The notes beneath the pieces were generated by a model. That model was not told the origin of the DNA, searched no databases, and saw nothing but the letters and a program-made list of their open reading frames with translations. From Typhlomys cinereus (taxonomy: Eukaryota; Chordata; Mammalia; Rodentia; Platacanthomyidae), in the NCBI GenBank assembly GCA_023101885.1, contig JALPQD010000412.1, positions 628,534-692,533 on the forward strand: 64,000 nt of DNA, read 5' to 3'. Both the position numbers and the translations under genes were made by a program. This document shows positions 33,350-43,798 of the stretch, one piece after another (the first letter of the stretch is position 1; each line of letters opens with the position of its first letter).

Positions 33350-35395
33350 AGTAAAAATGCTTCACAAAAATATGATAGACTTCAGTAATATTTTTTAAAA
33401 AAATTCATCATAACAAGAGGTGTTTATTCCAGGAATGTAAGATAAGTTTAACATTCATCACCAATCAGTGATATAAATATCAATGAGAGAAAGTTATAAT
33501 ATTAGCAAAAGAAAGGAAAAATGTATGAAATTTAATGCAAAAGCACTTTGTAAAAAATTCAACATGAACTCCTGATAAAAAGTCTTGGTTAATAAGAGAG
33601 AGAGAGAGTAAAGAGAAGTTAACAAGCCTTAACATTATAGAGGAAACAATAAAACAGTCTTAGTTTATAAATGAAATGACTTTTTTACGTAGAAAAATCT
33701 AAACAAACATGACAAAGAAAAGACTACCATAATTATAGAGAAATGCAAGACTTTAAGTATAAATTAAATATACAAAGCAAATTCCATTTTTATATAATAC
33801 CAATAAACAACTGTAAAATAAATTTCAGTTTGTAATGTCACTAATCCAACTTGAGGTTCTTGCAAATACATTTAGTAGCAAAAATCTAAAGATGTAAGAT
33901 CTGTGTACAGAAAACTGCAAAGTATGCATGGAGTAACTGAAGAAATCCTACGTAATCAAAGAGGCACGCTACACTGATGTGTGAAAAAGACTTGACTTTA
34001 CTATGAGATGCTGGTATTATCCCAATAAGTTCAACTCCATTTCAATCAAAATCTTGGCAGAAATGTCTATAGAAACTTACAAACTGACTTGACAGTTCCT
34101 ATGGAAATACATATGATCTAAAATAGCCCACAACACCTTGAAAAAAGTGAAAGACTTGTGGAAGCAATGGCACTCCCTGGCACTCCCTGATCTCAACTGC
34201 TGGTGCTGGGGCTGCCCAGATGGGATGGCATTGGCAGGAAGAGAAACAGACCATCTCAACAAATCCAATGACCAGCCACACTTACTTGTTCTCTCAATGA
34301 CAAACATGAAAGAAATGCAATGATGAAAATAGAGTTTTTCCAATAGTGTTATAATCAACTGGGTATGTGAATGGAAAATAAGTCAAAATACACACTAACA
34401 TTAATTCAAGATTAGATGTATACTTGAATGTAACATAGAAAACTATAAAATTCTTCAACAAAGATTCTTCTTATTACTGCAAGTTGGCGTAAGCTAGATT
34501 TCTTAGAAAGATACAGAAGATAGCAATCATAACATGAAATATTAATAAATTATATTTTTTCCAAAGTAAAAATTTCTGTTCTCTGAAAGATATCCAGTAA
34601 AAATGTCCAAAGGCAAGTACTGCCCATGAAGAAATTACTTATATTGTGTATATCTCAAGAAATGCCTTTATCCGGAACATAGGAGGAATTCTTACAAAGC
34701 AATAATGAAAAGATAAACAGTCAAAGAAGAATTTTCACAAAAGACCTGAAAAGGCACCTCATGAAAGAAGATAAAAGACTAGTTAATGAGTATATGAAAC
34801 TTTGCTTACTCTCATTAGTCATAGAGAAATAGAAATCAAAACCACAACACAATACCCACTACCCACCTACCCACGTGGTTCAACCAAAGCGCTTGACTGC
34901 ATTTGGTCCGTGCAATGACACAGAGCAACCCCTGTCTCATAATTGCTGGGTAACATGGAAACATCCACCCTGTAAGACTAGAAGTTTCTTCTCAGCCTAA
35001 ATGTACACTTAGTCTATGATCCAGAAATTCCTTCCCTAGAGATTTGGCTAATAGATAGGAAAAGATAAGTTGACAAAAGAGACTAACATGGGAATGTTCG
35101 CGCAGCTTCATTAATAACCCCCCACTGCTGATTGATGTGAAACTAGATGAATTGTGGTTATTTCACAGTAACTAGTACTCAACACGAAGGACTAAGCCAT
35201 CGCCACATGGCATAGCATAAGAACATTTTATGAACATGTTTTGTGACATAAGGAGTTAATACCGTCCAGTTCAAAGAGGGGCAAAAGTAGTTGACAATGA
35301 TTTGTTAGTCATGGTCAGAGAGAGTGGTGTTACCCGAGGGGAATCAGAAATGACCTAGCTTGATTGGCATGTTTCTGTTGCTATGCACACATATT
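33350..35395 (+). mobile_element. Old L1 (L1M-like), sense, ORF2 to 3' end
   Basis: A long AT-rich stretch follows L1 ORF2 in order: the fingers/palm region near 33400-33700, GATCTGTGTACAGAAAACTG (33899), TTCAACTCCATTTCAATCAA (34030), CCTGATCTCAACTGCTGG (34187), and the ORF2 C-terminal region with AGAAATCAAAACCACAACAC (34832). It ends with 3' sequence at about 35395. Every frame is broken. Confidence 0.75.
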
Positions 35396-35404
35396 AAAAA
35401 AAAT

Positions 35405-35800
35405 CACGAGGACTGAAAAACTGGCTCAAGTGGTTAAAGCCTTTGTCTCCCAAGCAAAAGGACTTGAGTTCAAATCCCTAGATCTCATGTAAAAATGCCA
35501 GGTAGGTATGGTGGCCAGTTTGTAATTCTAGCCCTCGAATGCAGAGCGTGGTAACCCCCAGAGGAAGCTGGCTATGCAGATTAGCTCTAATGCTATGTTC
35601 TGCTTTAATTATGGACCCAGGCTCACAGCAGTGAGGGAAGAGCAGTTGAGGATGATTCCCGATATCACCCTTGGGCCTCTATTGGCGCACGCTCCCAAGA
35701 GCACTCATGCAGGTACACTGACAGACATACAGCCACACACAAGTGCACCCACCCACGTGCAAACACTCACATATACCCCATGCACATACACATGGAAGGA
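35405..35800 (+). mobile_element. B2-superfamily SINE, older subfamily
   Basis: A tRNA-like head (GGACTGAAAAACTGGCTCAA, then GACTTGAGTTCAAATCC), a body that parallels the copy at 5432, and a CA-rich tail at about 35715-35790. Confidence 0.75.
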
Positions 35801-36059
35801 AAAAAGTCATGAGCTGTAACTTCAGATTGATGCATGCTATCTATCTGACTGCGCATGTAGTACATATTCAAAGATAGTGAAAACCTTTAAATATACAATT
35901 CAAACAGGGCCTCGGAACAGTTAGGCTGTTTGCATTACAACCATTCCATCTTTCCATACATGTTGGAAACCTTGAGGTCCCATAAGAAGCTTTGGCTGTC
36001 AACTTTTGATAGAATAGCCGAGTTTTTTTTTTTTTTAAATCAATACTACTGACAGCAAG

Positions 36060-36125
36060 TGAGCGTGCCTAGATGTTTATTCTGTGTCATGCTCTATGCT
36101 AGACATTTTTCACTGTCACATGAAA
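36060..36125 (-). mobile_element. Possible MIR 3' end
   Basis: GTTTATTCTGTGTCATGCTC followed by TATGCTAGACATTTTTCAC resembles the antisense MIR 3' end. Short and weak. A T run lies at 36024-36038. Confidence 0.35.
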
Positions 36126-36149
36126 AATAGCAAGAGGTACCCAGGCCAG

Positions 36150-36410
36150 TCCCCAGCATGGAATCTAGAGAAAATGCTCAGCTCGTTGAATGCTTGCCTA
36201 GTGTGAATGAATCCCTGAATCCAGTTACCTGCACTGTGTAGACCAGGCACAGTAACACTTCCAAGAGCTGCAGCCCCCTGGGATGGAATTAGGAGGATTG
36301 GGAGTTGAGTGTGGTTGCAGCTACATTGAAAGTTTGAAGCCAGCCTGGGTTCCATGAAGAAAGAAAAGGAAAGAAGAAGGGAGGGAAGGGAAAGGAAGGG
36401 ATGGAAAGAA
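36150..36410 (+). mobile_element. ID-B1 composite SINE (B4-like) with purine-rich tail
   Basis: An ID-like head (GTTGAATGCTTGCCTAGTGT) is joined to a B1-like unit (AGTTTGAAGCCAGCCTGGGT) and a GA/AAGG tail (36360-36410). Confidence 0.7.
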
Positions 36411-36960
36411 ACTTTAAGTCCTTTAGTAGCAAGGAAAGAAATACAAGCTTGAGATTAGCTTAGGGTATGTGTTTAAGTAAAGGAGTCAGAAAAGATCTGT
36501 GGCCATTTTTATTTTGACCCATGAGGTTCTTGTTTGAACATGTTGATCACAGGGAGTTGCATCCTGGGGTATGAAGAAGACTGGGACATGATCCCTGTCT
36601 CCTGGGAGAGAAAGAGATGGTTGAATTACACACAGAGAGAAGCGTGGAACAGAGGGAGGGCCGACACTCCCTGGATTTGCAGGGGTGGACGTGGCATTAG
36701 GAATGGCACCAAGTCTCAAACCATGGATGGCACAACGTGCCGTTTCCTCTCAGCCCTAGGCGCCGGGCAAGGTTTATGGATGTAAGGGCTGGCACATTCA
36801 TGCTATCACGGAGCCAATCAAATTCCAGGTCATGGAGAAGGACTGGTAAGGAAGGGATACAGCGGTGGACCACTGCCTTATCGATCCTGCACATGTCTTT
36901 GAGGACCTTCTACCTTCCCCTCGGGATAGAGTGTGACCTGATCCCACAGATGTCATGTGA
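36411..36960. other. Intron sequence, no recognised features
   Basis: Nothing named. Confidence 0.4.
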
Positions 36961-36967
36961 ACACCTC

Positions 36968-37248
36968 TTTTTTTTTTTTTTTTTTTTTTTTTGCATGTGT
37001 GTGTATATATGTGTATAGAAGAGGATGCTTGAGTGTGTGTGTCTGTGGAGGCCAAAGGGTGACATGGGGAGTCATTCTGAATTACTCTACTTCCTTATTG
37101 CTTTGCTCTGGCATTTCCCAGGTTCTGCCTTCCGGGGCTGTAATTGCAGGCTGGCCACCGCACCTGCGTAACATTTTTATGTGCGATCTGGGGATCTGAA
37201 CTCGGCTCCTTTTGCTTGCAAGGCAAAGGCATTGACTACTCCAGCCCG
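36968..37248 (-). mobile_element. B2-superfamily SINE, older subfamily, antisense
   Basis: A run of T (36968-36992), a GT-rich tail, body blocks CTGTGGAGGCCAAAGGGTGA and TTATTGCTTTGCTCTGGCAT, then an antisense head ending CCAGCCC. Shares its body with the copies at 46030, 49690, 55176 and 59837. Confidence 0.85.
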
Positions 37249-38747
37249 GCGGCGATGACCTTCCTGTGATCAGCACTGAGGGGCGTGACCTGTTTGGTGG
37301 CTACAGTAGCCATGCGCCTGACGTTTGTGCTGAAATGGTAACAGAGTGGCTGGGAAGCTGGCTGATGGGACTTGAGGCCATTTGATAGGAAGCAAGGCAA
37401 AGAGGAGTTGAAGTAACTCCGGGACTTCAGCTTGTGTCGTTAGCAGAGAGGAGAACACAGAGCCCCAACCTGCAGCAGGGTTAATGCTTTGCTGCAGCAG
37501 GATTCACCTCAACTCCCCAGGGGTGGGATTTTACACTCGGTACCCACTGCCTTTCACTCCTCGCCTCATGGATGTCTCCTCCAGCTGCCTCCCAGCCTCG
37601 CACCAGCTGAGCTGCTGCAGATCCAGGAAGCGAAGATCTCAAGGGCAATCGCTTTCCCATATTAAATGTATATTTTTCTGCCTTATGTCAGCTTGAAACA
37701 GTCACCAAGGGCAGTGGGGCTCCATAACATAGTCCTCGGCTGGATGCGAAGAGCTTATTATTGAAACAAGATATTCCGGCTGACTGGATTCCAAATGCAT
37801 GCTTTGGTGCCTGCAAAATCTATTTAAAAGCCCCTGATTACTCTCCCTCTATCCCTCCCTCCAGCAGAGCAGTTAGGCAGTGATTTTTACAATGAGGAAG
37901 CTGTTAAGAAAGGGAGAAGGTATCAAGCATTTGTTTACATAATCTGTTGTTGGAAATTAGCAAGATCCATTTCAGAAGCAGAGACTTCAAACATGCTCTA
38001 AATGACCCAAGAGAAAGTGTCACTCAGCAATTGTTTTCTGTCCCTGAAGGTTGGGTAATGAAAAGCAGAGTCTTCATTGGACATGAAAGAGAGGAAGAAG
38101 GGGAAATTAGGAAATAATATATTCAATTTTACAAGCCCTTTGCCAAGACCGTATTGATTTCATGTTCTGACAGGTTCAGCTAAGGCTCAGAGGAAAACAC
38201 TTCAGAAACAGGGCACATCCAATGCATGGAGCCTGCACCGCTGGGACTCTGGGGAAAGACATGTGTCCACTAGGGATGAGCTTTGGTCGCTGCTTACAGG
38301 GTCGTTAGGACGGTGTGAGCGAGAGAAAAGGCTGCAGAGATCCTGGCAGGCCTGTGACCGCCCTGTTTGGAGAATTTGACCCTCATTAACAATTTCACTC
38401 TTCGTGTTTCAGTCTCCCACCTGCACGTCCCTCTGTTTTCTCACCACCTCTTCGCAAGAGGACATGGTCTCGCATAGCCTATTGGCTCTGACTAGACTCG
38501 GTCTGTGCTAAGTGCTGGATTCCTGGACCCAGACAAAGCAGCACTTCCACTATAAAAGGCCAAGCATGTGATGGACAGATGTGCCAGCTGGATCGGTGTT
38601 AGAGGAAGGACTCAAAAACCACATTAGGGTGGTGAGGGAAATGCTGGGGGACTTCGGTGAGGAAGTGGCAACATTGACGTCAGGAAGAGGGGCTGGGTGG
38701 ACAGTGAATTCTGGTAGAGAGAATTGCACATGTAAATATTTGAAGCA
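37249..38747. other. Repeat-poor intron sequence, possible conserved noncoding DNA
   Basis: No repeat recognised over about 1.5 kb. 37770-38200 contains a TTGTTTACATAATC forkhead-like motif and looks like unique DNA. Any regulatory role is inference. Confidence 0.35.
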
Positions 38748-38870
38748 AGAGCAGGAGATGTAGCTCAGTTAGTAGAGCGCTTGTCTAGTATGCACGTGGC
38801 GATTGTTTGTACCATGCGTTGGAAATCAGCATAAGATACATAAGATTCCAATTCAGGAAAAAAAAATCCA
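38748..38870 (+). mobile_element. ID-like SINE (tRNA-derived)
   Basis: GGAGATGTAGCTCAGTTAGT followed by AGAGCGCTTGTCTAGTATGC is an ID-type head with a clear A box. The B-box region is diverged and an A run follows at 38859. It is not a tRNA gene: no acceptor-stem pairing is seen. Confidence 0.7.
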
Positions 38871-39224
38871 ATGTAAGAAGGTAGTGAATGTTCTAGAAGT
38901 GGAAATCCCAGGGTTGAGATAGTGGAGGGCAGTTACCTGGCAAAGAGAATCCAAACATCTGCTCATCCAAGTAACTGCCCCACCTTGAGTCAGACTTGGG
39001 GCTACAGCTGGAGTGGCCACCCCCCCATGTACAGAAAGGAACTGGGATGCCCCTCAAATACGCGACCAGAGACATGTCAGCTAAGATCTGAAGTGCAGCG
39101 GTTTCTATAGACACGGGCATGTTCTCCTGTCACAAGAAAACAGAGGCAGTAGCTCGAGGGTCCCACTGTGGCTTCACGACCAAGTCGCGGCCTCAGGCTC
39201 TTGTTGATGTTTCCTTCTGCCCCC
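38871..39224. other. Intron sequence, no recognised features
   Basis: Nothing named. Confidence 0.4.
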
Positions 39225-39545
39225 ATGTTGGGAATTTAATTGTGTTCAACAAAAAGATGTGTTCGGGTGCCAATCCTCAGGACCTACGAATAGGGTTGGA
39301 AATAAGTTAAAATGTGAGGACCCTGGGGTAGAACGAGACCTACACTGGCCTCCTCATAAGAAGAGGGGACACGAAGATACACAGAATGGAGAAGGCCCGC
39401 AGCAAGGAGACAGTTGGTCATGGCAAGGCAGGGCCTTTGATAGGCACCTTGACTTCAGACACGTGGCCTCTAGGACAGAGAGAGAATAAATGCATTTCTG
39501 TTGCTTCTGTCCACTGAGATGGCGGCGGTTTCTTACAGTAGCTTT
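39225..39545 (+). mobile_element. ERVL-MaLR LTR (MST/MLT-like), sense
   Basis: CCAATCCTCAGGACCTACGA, AAAATGTGAGGACCCTGG, CCTCCTCATAAGAAGAGGGG and a late AGAATAAATGCATTTCTGTT poly(A)-signal region occur in the order expected for this LTR group. Confidence 0.7.
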
Positions 39546-39594
39546 AGGAGGTCGATGCGCTTCTACAGCATGGCCTTCAGATGTTCTCAGCAGT

Positions 39595-40004
39595 CACGAG
39601 GCATAACTTACTCTTTACGTTGCTGGGAGAGAGCACCACAGTCAAACAACTTACGGGAGAAAGGAGATATATTCTACTTCCAGTTCCAGAGGGGAAGTAG
39701 GTACAGTCTTTCACAGCAGAGACGGCATGGCTGGCTGGCTGAGGCTGGCAGGCAGCTAAGTCACAGCAGACCCCCAGCACGGCTTGAGCATTCCTGGACC
39801 GCCTCTCCTCTTCCTATGTTCCGTGCTCCCTTTTATACGGTCCATTACTGGGAGGTTCCTATGAGATCTATGGAGGTTCCCATGGGATCTAGGGTGGGTA
39901 TAATCCTTTCAGGTGGTCTCAGTTGATCCTTCCAGGTGTGGTCTCAGCTGATCTTAATTAATACCAGCTATGTCAAGTTGACATCCAGGATTAACTGTCA
40001 CATA
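39595..40004 (-). mobile_element. ERVL-MaLR solo LTR (ORR1-like), antisense
   Basis: The minus strand starts TATGTGACAGTTAATCC and continues ATGTCAACTTGACA. The middle (TGGGAGGTTCCTATGAGATC and TGGTCTCAGTTGATCCTTCC) matches the LTR at 19592-20047. Confidence 0.7.
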
Positions 40005-40196
40005 AAGTAACTGGGTTCCAAGCAGGTACATGGAGAAAAGGCCAAAGAAAGAAGCATGTGTCAGCTTGGGTGGTCTTTTTTCTTTTATCAGAGAAACAAT
40101 AGTTTTCATAGAAGCCACGCCTAACAGACAGTGTCTTTCTTACCAGCCATGGAGAGTGTATGCTCAATGCTAATAGCAGACAGGGAGGTGAGTGAT

Positions 40197-40207
40197 TTAT
40201 CTATTTT

Positions 40208-40266
<59 letters not shown>
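40197..40266. repeat. (ATCT)n microsatellite
   Basis: About 16 uninterrupted tetranucleotide repeats follow TTTATCTATTTTT. Confidence 0.95.
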
Positions 40267-40289
40267 GGAATTTATATATTATATACATC

Positions 40290-40498
40290 AAAACTTATCA
40301 ATTTCATACTTACCTGGCAGGGGAGATACCATGATCACGAAGGTGGTTTTCCCAGGGCGAGGCTTATCCATTGCACTCCGGATGTGCTGACCCCTGCGAT
40401 TTCCCCAAATGTGGGAAACTCGACTGCATAATTTGTGGTAGTGGGGGACTGCGTTCGCGCTCTCCCGAGGGAAAAAAAAAAAAAACTTATCAATTTCA
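40290..40498 (+). pseudogene. U1 snRNA retropseudogene, full length, with poly(A) and TSD
   Basis: Bases 40306-40469 reproduce the 164-nt U1 small nuclear RNA. The 5' splice-site-pairing end ATACTTACCTG is intact, and the Sm site AATTTGTGG is intact (40431-40439). Differences from the U1 sequence I remember are confined to the last nine bases. A run of 14 A follows. Exact 17-bp duplications AAAACTTATCAATTTCA flank it at 40290-40306 and 40482-40498. These are hallmarks of L1-driven insertion of a U1 transcript. Upstream there is only a microsatellite and AT-rich DNA, with no proximal sequence element, so I expect no U1-type transcription. Confidence 0.97.
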
Positions 40499-40990
40499 GA
40501 TATTTGACCATTGAATTTGAACAAATGCATATGATCATACGATCCTTACCAGATCCAAAAAAATTCCTTTCAGCCATTTTGCAGTTAATATCTTACCCTC
40601 AACCCAGTTCCTGAAAGATTCTGGTCTTCCCTTTGCTATAGCCTCACTAATCCACGGCTGGCTGTTTCATCTTGCATAATTTATTATGAACGGAATGGCA
40701 TAGTCTAAGCCTTTGTTTCTGGCTTCTGTCACCTCAGCAGTGCCTCTGAGACCATGCAGTTGTAGTTGTGTGTGACTAGCTCCTTCCTTTTTTTCCTGTG
40801 GAGCAGTATTTCCTTATGTACAACTCGTCTGTCCTTTAGCCAGTTGCTTGCTGTATGAGTTTATACCTGTCCTGGCAGCTCTGACTAAAGCTTATGTAAA
40901 TATTTTCTTGGAAGTCTTTACATATTTTTATTTATCTGTATAAACATCTAGGTGTGGCATGCCTGACTTTGTAGGAGGTATACATTTAGC

Positions 40991-41272
40991 AGTGTATGTG
41001 TGTGTGTGTGTGGTTGCACGTGCTCATGTTTGCACACGTGGAGGCTTGAGTCGATGGTCAGGCACCTCTTTCTATTACTCTCTACCTCATTTTATGACGC
41101 CAGGTGTGTCGCTGAACCAGAAGTGTGTCGTTTGGGCTAAGCTGACCACTGAGCCCCAAGGATCCTCCTCTCCCCTCCTCCTTGTCTGTCGTTTCTGTGG
41201 GTGCAGGGAATCTAAACTTAGGTCCTCCTGTTAGTTCAGCAGGCACCTTCCCGTTGGGCCCGCTCCCTAACC
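40991..41272 (-). mobile_element. Old tRNA-headed SINE, antisense, inside L1
   Basis: A GT microsatellite (40995-41011), a B4/B2-like body, and an antisense head ending GGGCCCGCTCCCTAACC. The L1 resumes after it. Confidence 0.6.
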
Positions 41273-41618
41273 TGCATGTGTTTGCTCGTGTAAAACCTTC
41301 TGGCCTGTTTCCAAGGTGACTGCAGCATGTTTCATTCCCAGCAGTGATCTCGAGCCGCCCTCATCCTTGCGGTCGTGTTTAGCATCGAAGCCTTACTCAC
41401 TGCAGCCTTCTGTGGGTGTGAAATGGTATCTCGCTGTGGTCTTCATTTGCATCTCTCAAATCCTTTTCAGGTGTTTGTTTTCCATTTCATTTATCTTCTT
41501 TGGTGAAGTGTCTGCTCAGAGTTTTGAACCTGTTTGTTTCAGAGGGGTTGTTTTTTTCCTATTATGCTTTTACAATTTATATATGAGCCCATTATACACA
41601 CATATGTGATTTGCAAAC

Positions 41619-41718
41619 ATTTTCTCCTAATACATTAGGAGAAAATACATCATGTGCCTTTTTACTTCTCTTAATAGTGTATTTAAAGAGAAAAATTTTA
41701 AGATTTTTCTCTTTAAAT
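41619..41718. repeat. Two adjacent perfect palindromes
   Basis: 41619-41631 and 41634-41646 form a 13-bp inverted repeat with a 2-base loop. 41681-41696 and 41703-41718 form a 16-bp inverted repeat with a 6-base loop. Both are exact. Confidence 0.95.
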
Positions 41719-42054
41719 TCTTACAAAAATCTTAGCCAGAGTGGATTAGACAATAATTCTGTGAGCTATGGAATTAAAAAAAATTCATTTTATCAAATTT
41801 ACAATTAGGTCTGTAAATATTGATAATATTTGCACTGATTGATAATTGATTAAAAATGATAATAATAGGAAGTAAGAGTTTAGCTTGTTTGCTTTTGCAT
41901 GTGGATGTTTGGATGTTCTGGTATCATTTGTCAGTTACCTTGGTGCCTTTTCAGCATATCAGATGACCACATATATGTGGCTATATTTCTGGACTTTCTT
42001 CTTTGTTCCACTCACATCTATTTCTAGATGTTTAATGTAGTTTTATAAGAAGAG

Positions 42055-42197
42055 TAAATGAATAAATGCAATTAAATGCTTAAAGCAGTGTCTGTTGCCT
42101 GGTGCATTTTAAGGATTTAGTTTGCATACACCTAATTTTAACACAGATTTTCAGTATCAGGTTTGTTGCCTAAAGTAAAGGATAACCATTTCATCTT
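42055..42197 (+). repeat. 143-bp direct duplication, inserted copy
   Basis: Matches 43656-43798 over the same length with 11 mismatches (92%). Here it interrupts antisense L1 sequence, so it is the likely derived copy. Confidence 0.9.
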
Positions 42198-42344
42198 TAA
42201 TTAATTCACGTGATATTTTTCCTCTCAGTATTGTTTTAACTGTTCTAGATATTATAAATATCCTTTCAAAACTCTCACAATCATCTCCTGTCTCAAAAAA
42301 CACAAGTCTGCTGGAATTTTGATTGATGTTGCAGTTTGCTTGCA

Positions 42345-42721
42345 TGATTGCTGGTGAATCACCATCAGATGGCTTAAGGAAAAAAGGTTTATTTTCCAGT
42401 TCATAGTCCAGCTTGATGGGAGAGTTTACACCAGCATCAGGGCTGAGGGAACTGGGCCACATCATCTCTACATAACAGCTGAGAGGGACGATCCTTTCTT
42501 GCCAAACCAGCATCTCTGGCCAAGTGTTCACAAAGATGCCAAACTAGCTCTCTGTGTTTTATATCAGGGCCTAGTCCCACCCACCATGGGCTGGGCCTTC
42601 CCCATCAGCTAGACAATCTCCTGCAGGTTTGCTCTGGGCTTATCTCAACCATTAATTCTCTACAAATATGCCCAGCGCTCAAACCCTCAACTGTCAAATT
42701 GACACCTATGCCTAACTATGG
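42345..42721 (-). mobile_element. ERVL-MaLR solo LTR (ORR1-like), antisense, inside L1
   Basis: The right end reads AATTGACACCTATGCCTAAC, the antisense of the family start (ATAGTTAGGCACAGGTGTCA at 51982). Blocks CTTGCCAAACCAGCATCTCT and CAATCTCCTGCAGGTTTGCT match antisense 49884-50294. Confidence 0.75.
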
Positions 42722-43519
42722 CAATTGACATATGTGTTGAATCTGCACATCAATGTGAGAAGTGATAGTATAGCAAAAGTAATCTTTCAGATGTGTAAAC
42801 ACAGTATCTCCTTTTGTTTAGAGCATTTTTAAAAAATGCTGTATGTGTTTATCAGTTTTCATAGATTGCTCTTCGAGTGTATTTGATAAAGTATATTCCT
42901 AAGTATTTCAGATTCTTGATGCTATCATAATGACATTGTAGTATCATGATTTTTACTGTTTATTGTTGGAATATAAACATCCAACTGATTTTCTATTCAC
43001 ATAGAATTTTGTGACTTTGCTGAATTCACTTTTTTGTCCTAGCAGTTCTATCACACTTTCTTTGGAACCTTCTTTATAGACAGTCACATCTTTCTGAATG
43101 AAAGTATTTGTGCTTCCATCCATCCTCCAATACAATGTTAAATGTGGTCAGAACTGACTCCTTGTCTTCTCTTTTAAAATGAAAAGCACTTATACTTTAC
43201 CATTAAGCATAATGTTGGCTGAGAGTATTTTAAATCCTCTGTAGGCCATTGCTTTTAGCTGCTCAAAGCCATTTGATGTATTTTTTTTTCCTAGAAAGGA
43301 AGAGGGAATGAATGTACACATCTACCAAAGGAAGGTGTTTCTTTGTGTTCTCAGTTATTTTCAGCTGTTATGAGCGTGTCTTTCCCTCAGCCACTTTAAG
43401 GGAGGGAGGTTGTTAGTCAAGTGTGAGTGTGTGTGGTAGTGTTTGAGAGGGACAGTTCCAGGAGCTAGTCACCCTCAGTCCATTAGGAGACACTGGAATA
43501 GAATGACACTATGAAAAGA

Positions 43520-43735
43520 ATGTGGACCCCTTAAGACTCTGCGCCCGGTCCGTACTCTACTCTGCCATCTTGATTACATCCTCAACTTTTCTGCCACCAT
43601 TTTCTACTCATGAAATGAAAAGGTCCATAAAGCCTATCTTGAGGGCTTCCAAGACTAAATGAACACATGCAATTAAATGCTTAAAGCAGTGTCTATTGCC
43701 TGGTGCATTTTAAGGATTTAGTTTGCATATACCTA
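43520..43735 (+). mobile_element. MIR SINE (ancient), sense
   Basis: CTCAACTTTTCTGCCACCAT, ACTCATGAAATGAAAAGGTC and GCTTAAAGCAGTGTCTATTG occur in MIR order. Its 3' part overlaps the source copy of the 143-bp duplication. Confidence 0.65.
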
Positions 43736-43798
43736 ATTTAAACACAGATTTTCAGTAGCAGGTTTGCTGTCTGAAGTAAAAGACAACCATTTCATCTT
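43656..43798 (+). repeat. 143-bp direct duplication, source copy
   Basis: Continuous on its left with MIR sequence that is absent next to the 42055 copy, so it is the likely origin. Confidence 0.88.

Larger units (their letters stand above)
40499..43280 (-). mobile_element. Old L1 (L1M-like), antisense, broken by three insertions
   Basis: The + strand follows antisense L1 through 40640-40985, 41273-42054, 42198-42300 and 42730-43280. Examples are GGTGTGAAATGGTATCTCGC (41414), TATATTTCTGGACTTTCTTC (41982) and TTGAATCTGCACATCAATGT (42738). It is interrupted by a SINE (about 40991-41272), a 143-bp duplicated segment (42055-42197) and a MaLR LTR (about 42345-42721). Confidence 0.7.

Noticed and set aside
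38748..38820. Possible tRNA gene
   Set aside because: The A box is good but the B box is degraded, the acceptor stem does not pair, and an A-rich tail follows: an ID-type SINE.
40306..40469. Functional U1 snRNA gene
   Set aside because: A-tail and 17-bp target-site duplications mark it as a retrocopy, and no proximal sequence element precedes it.
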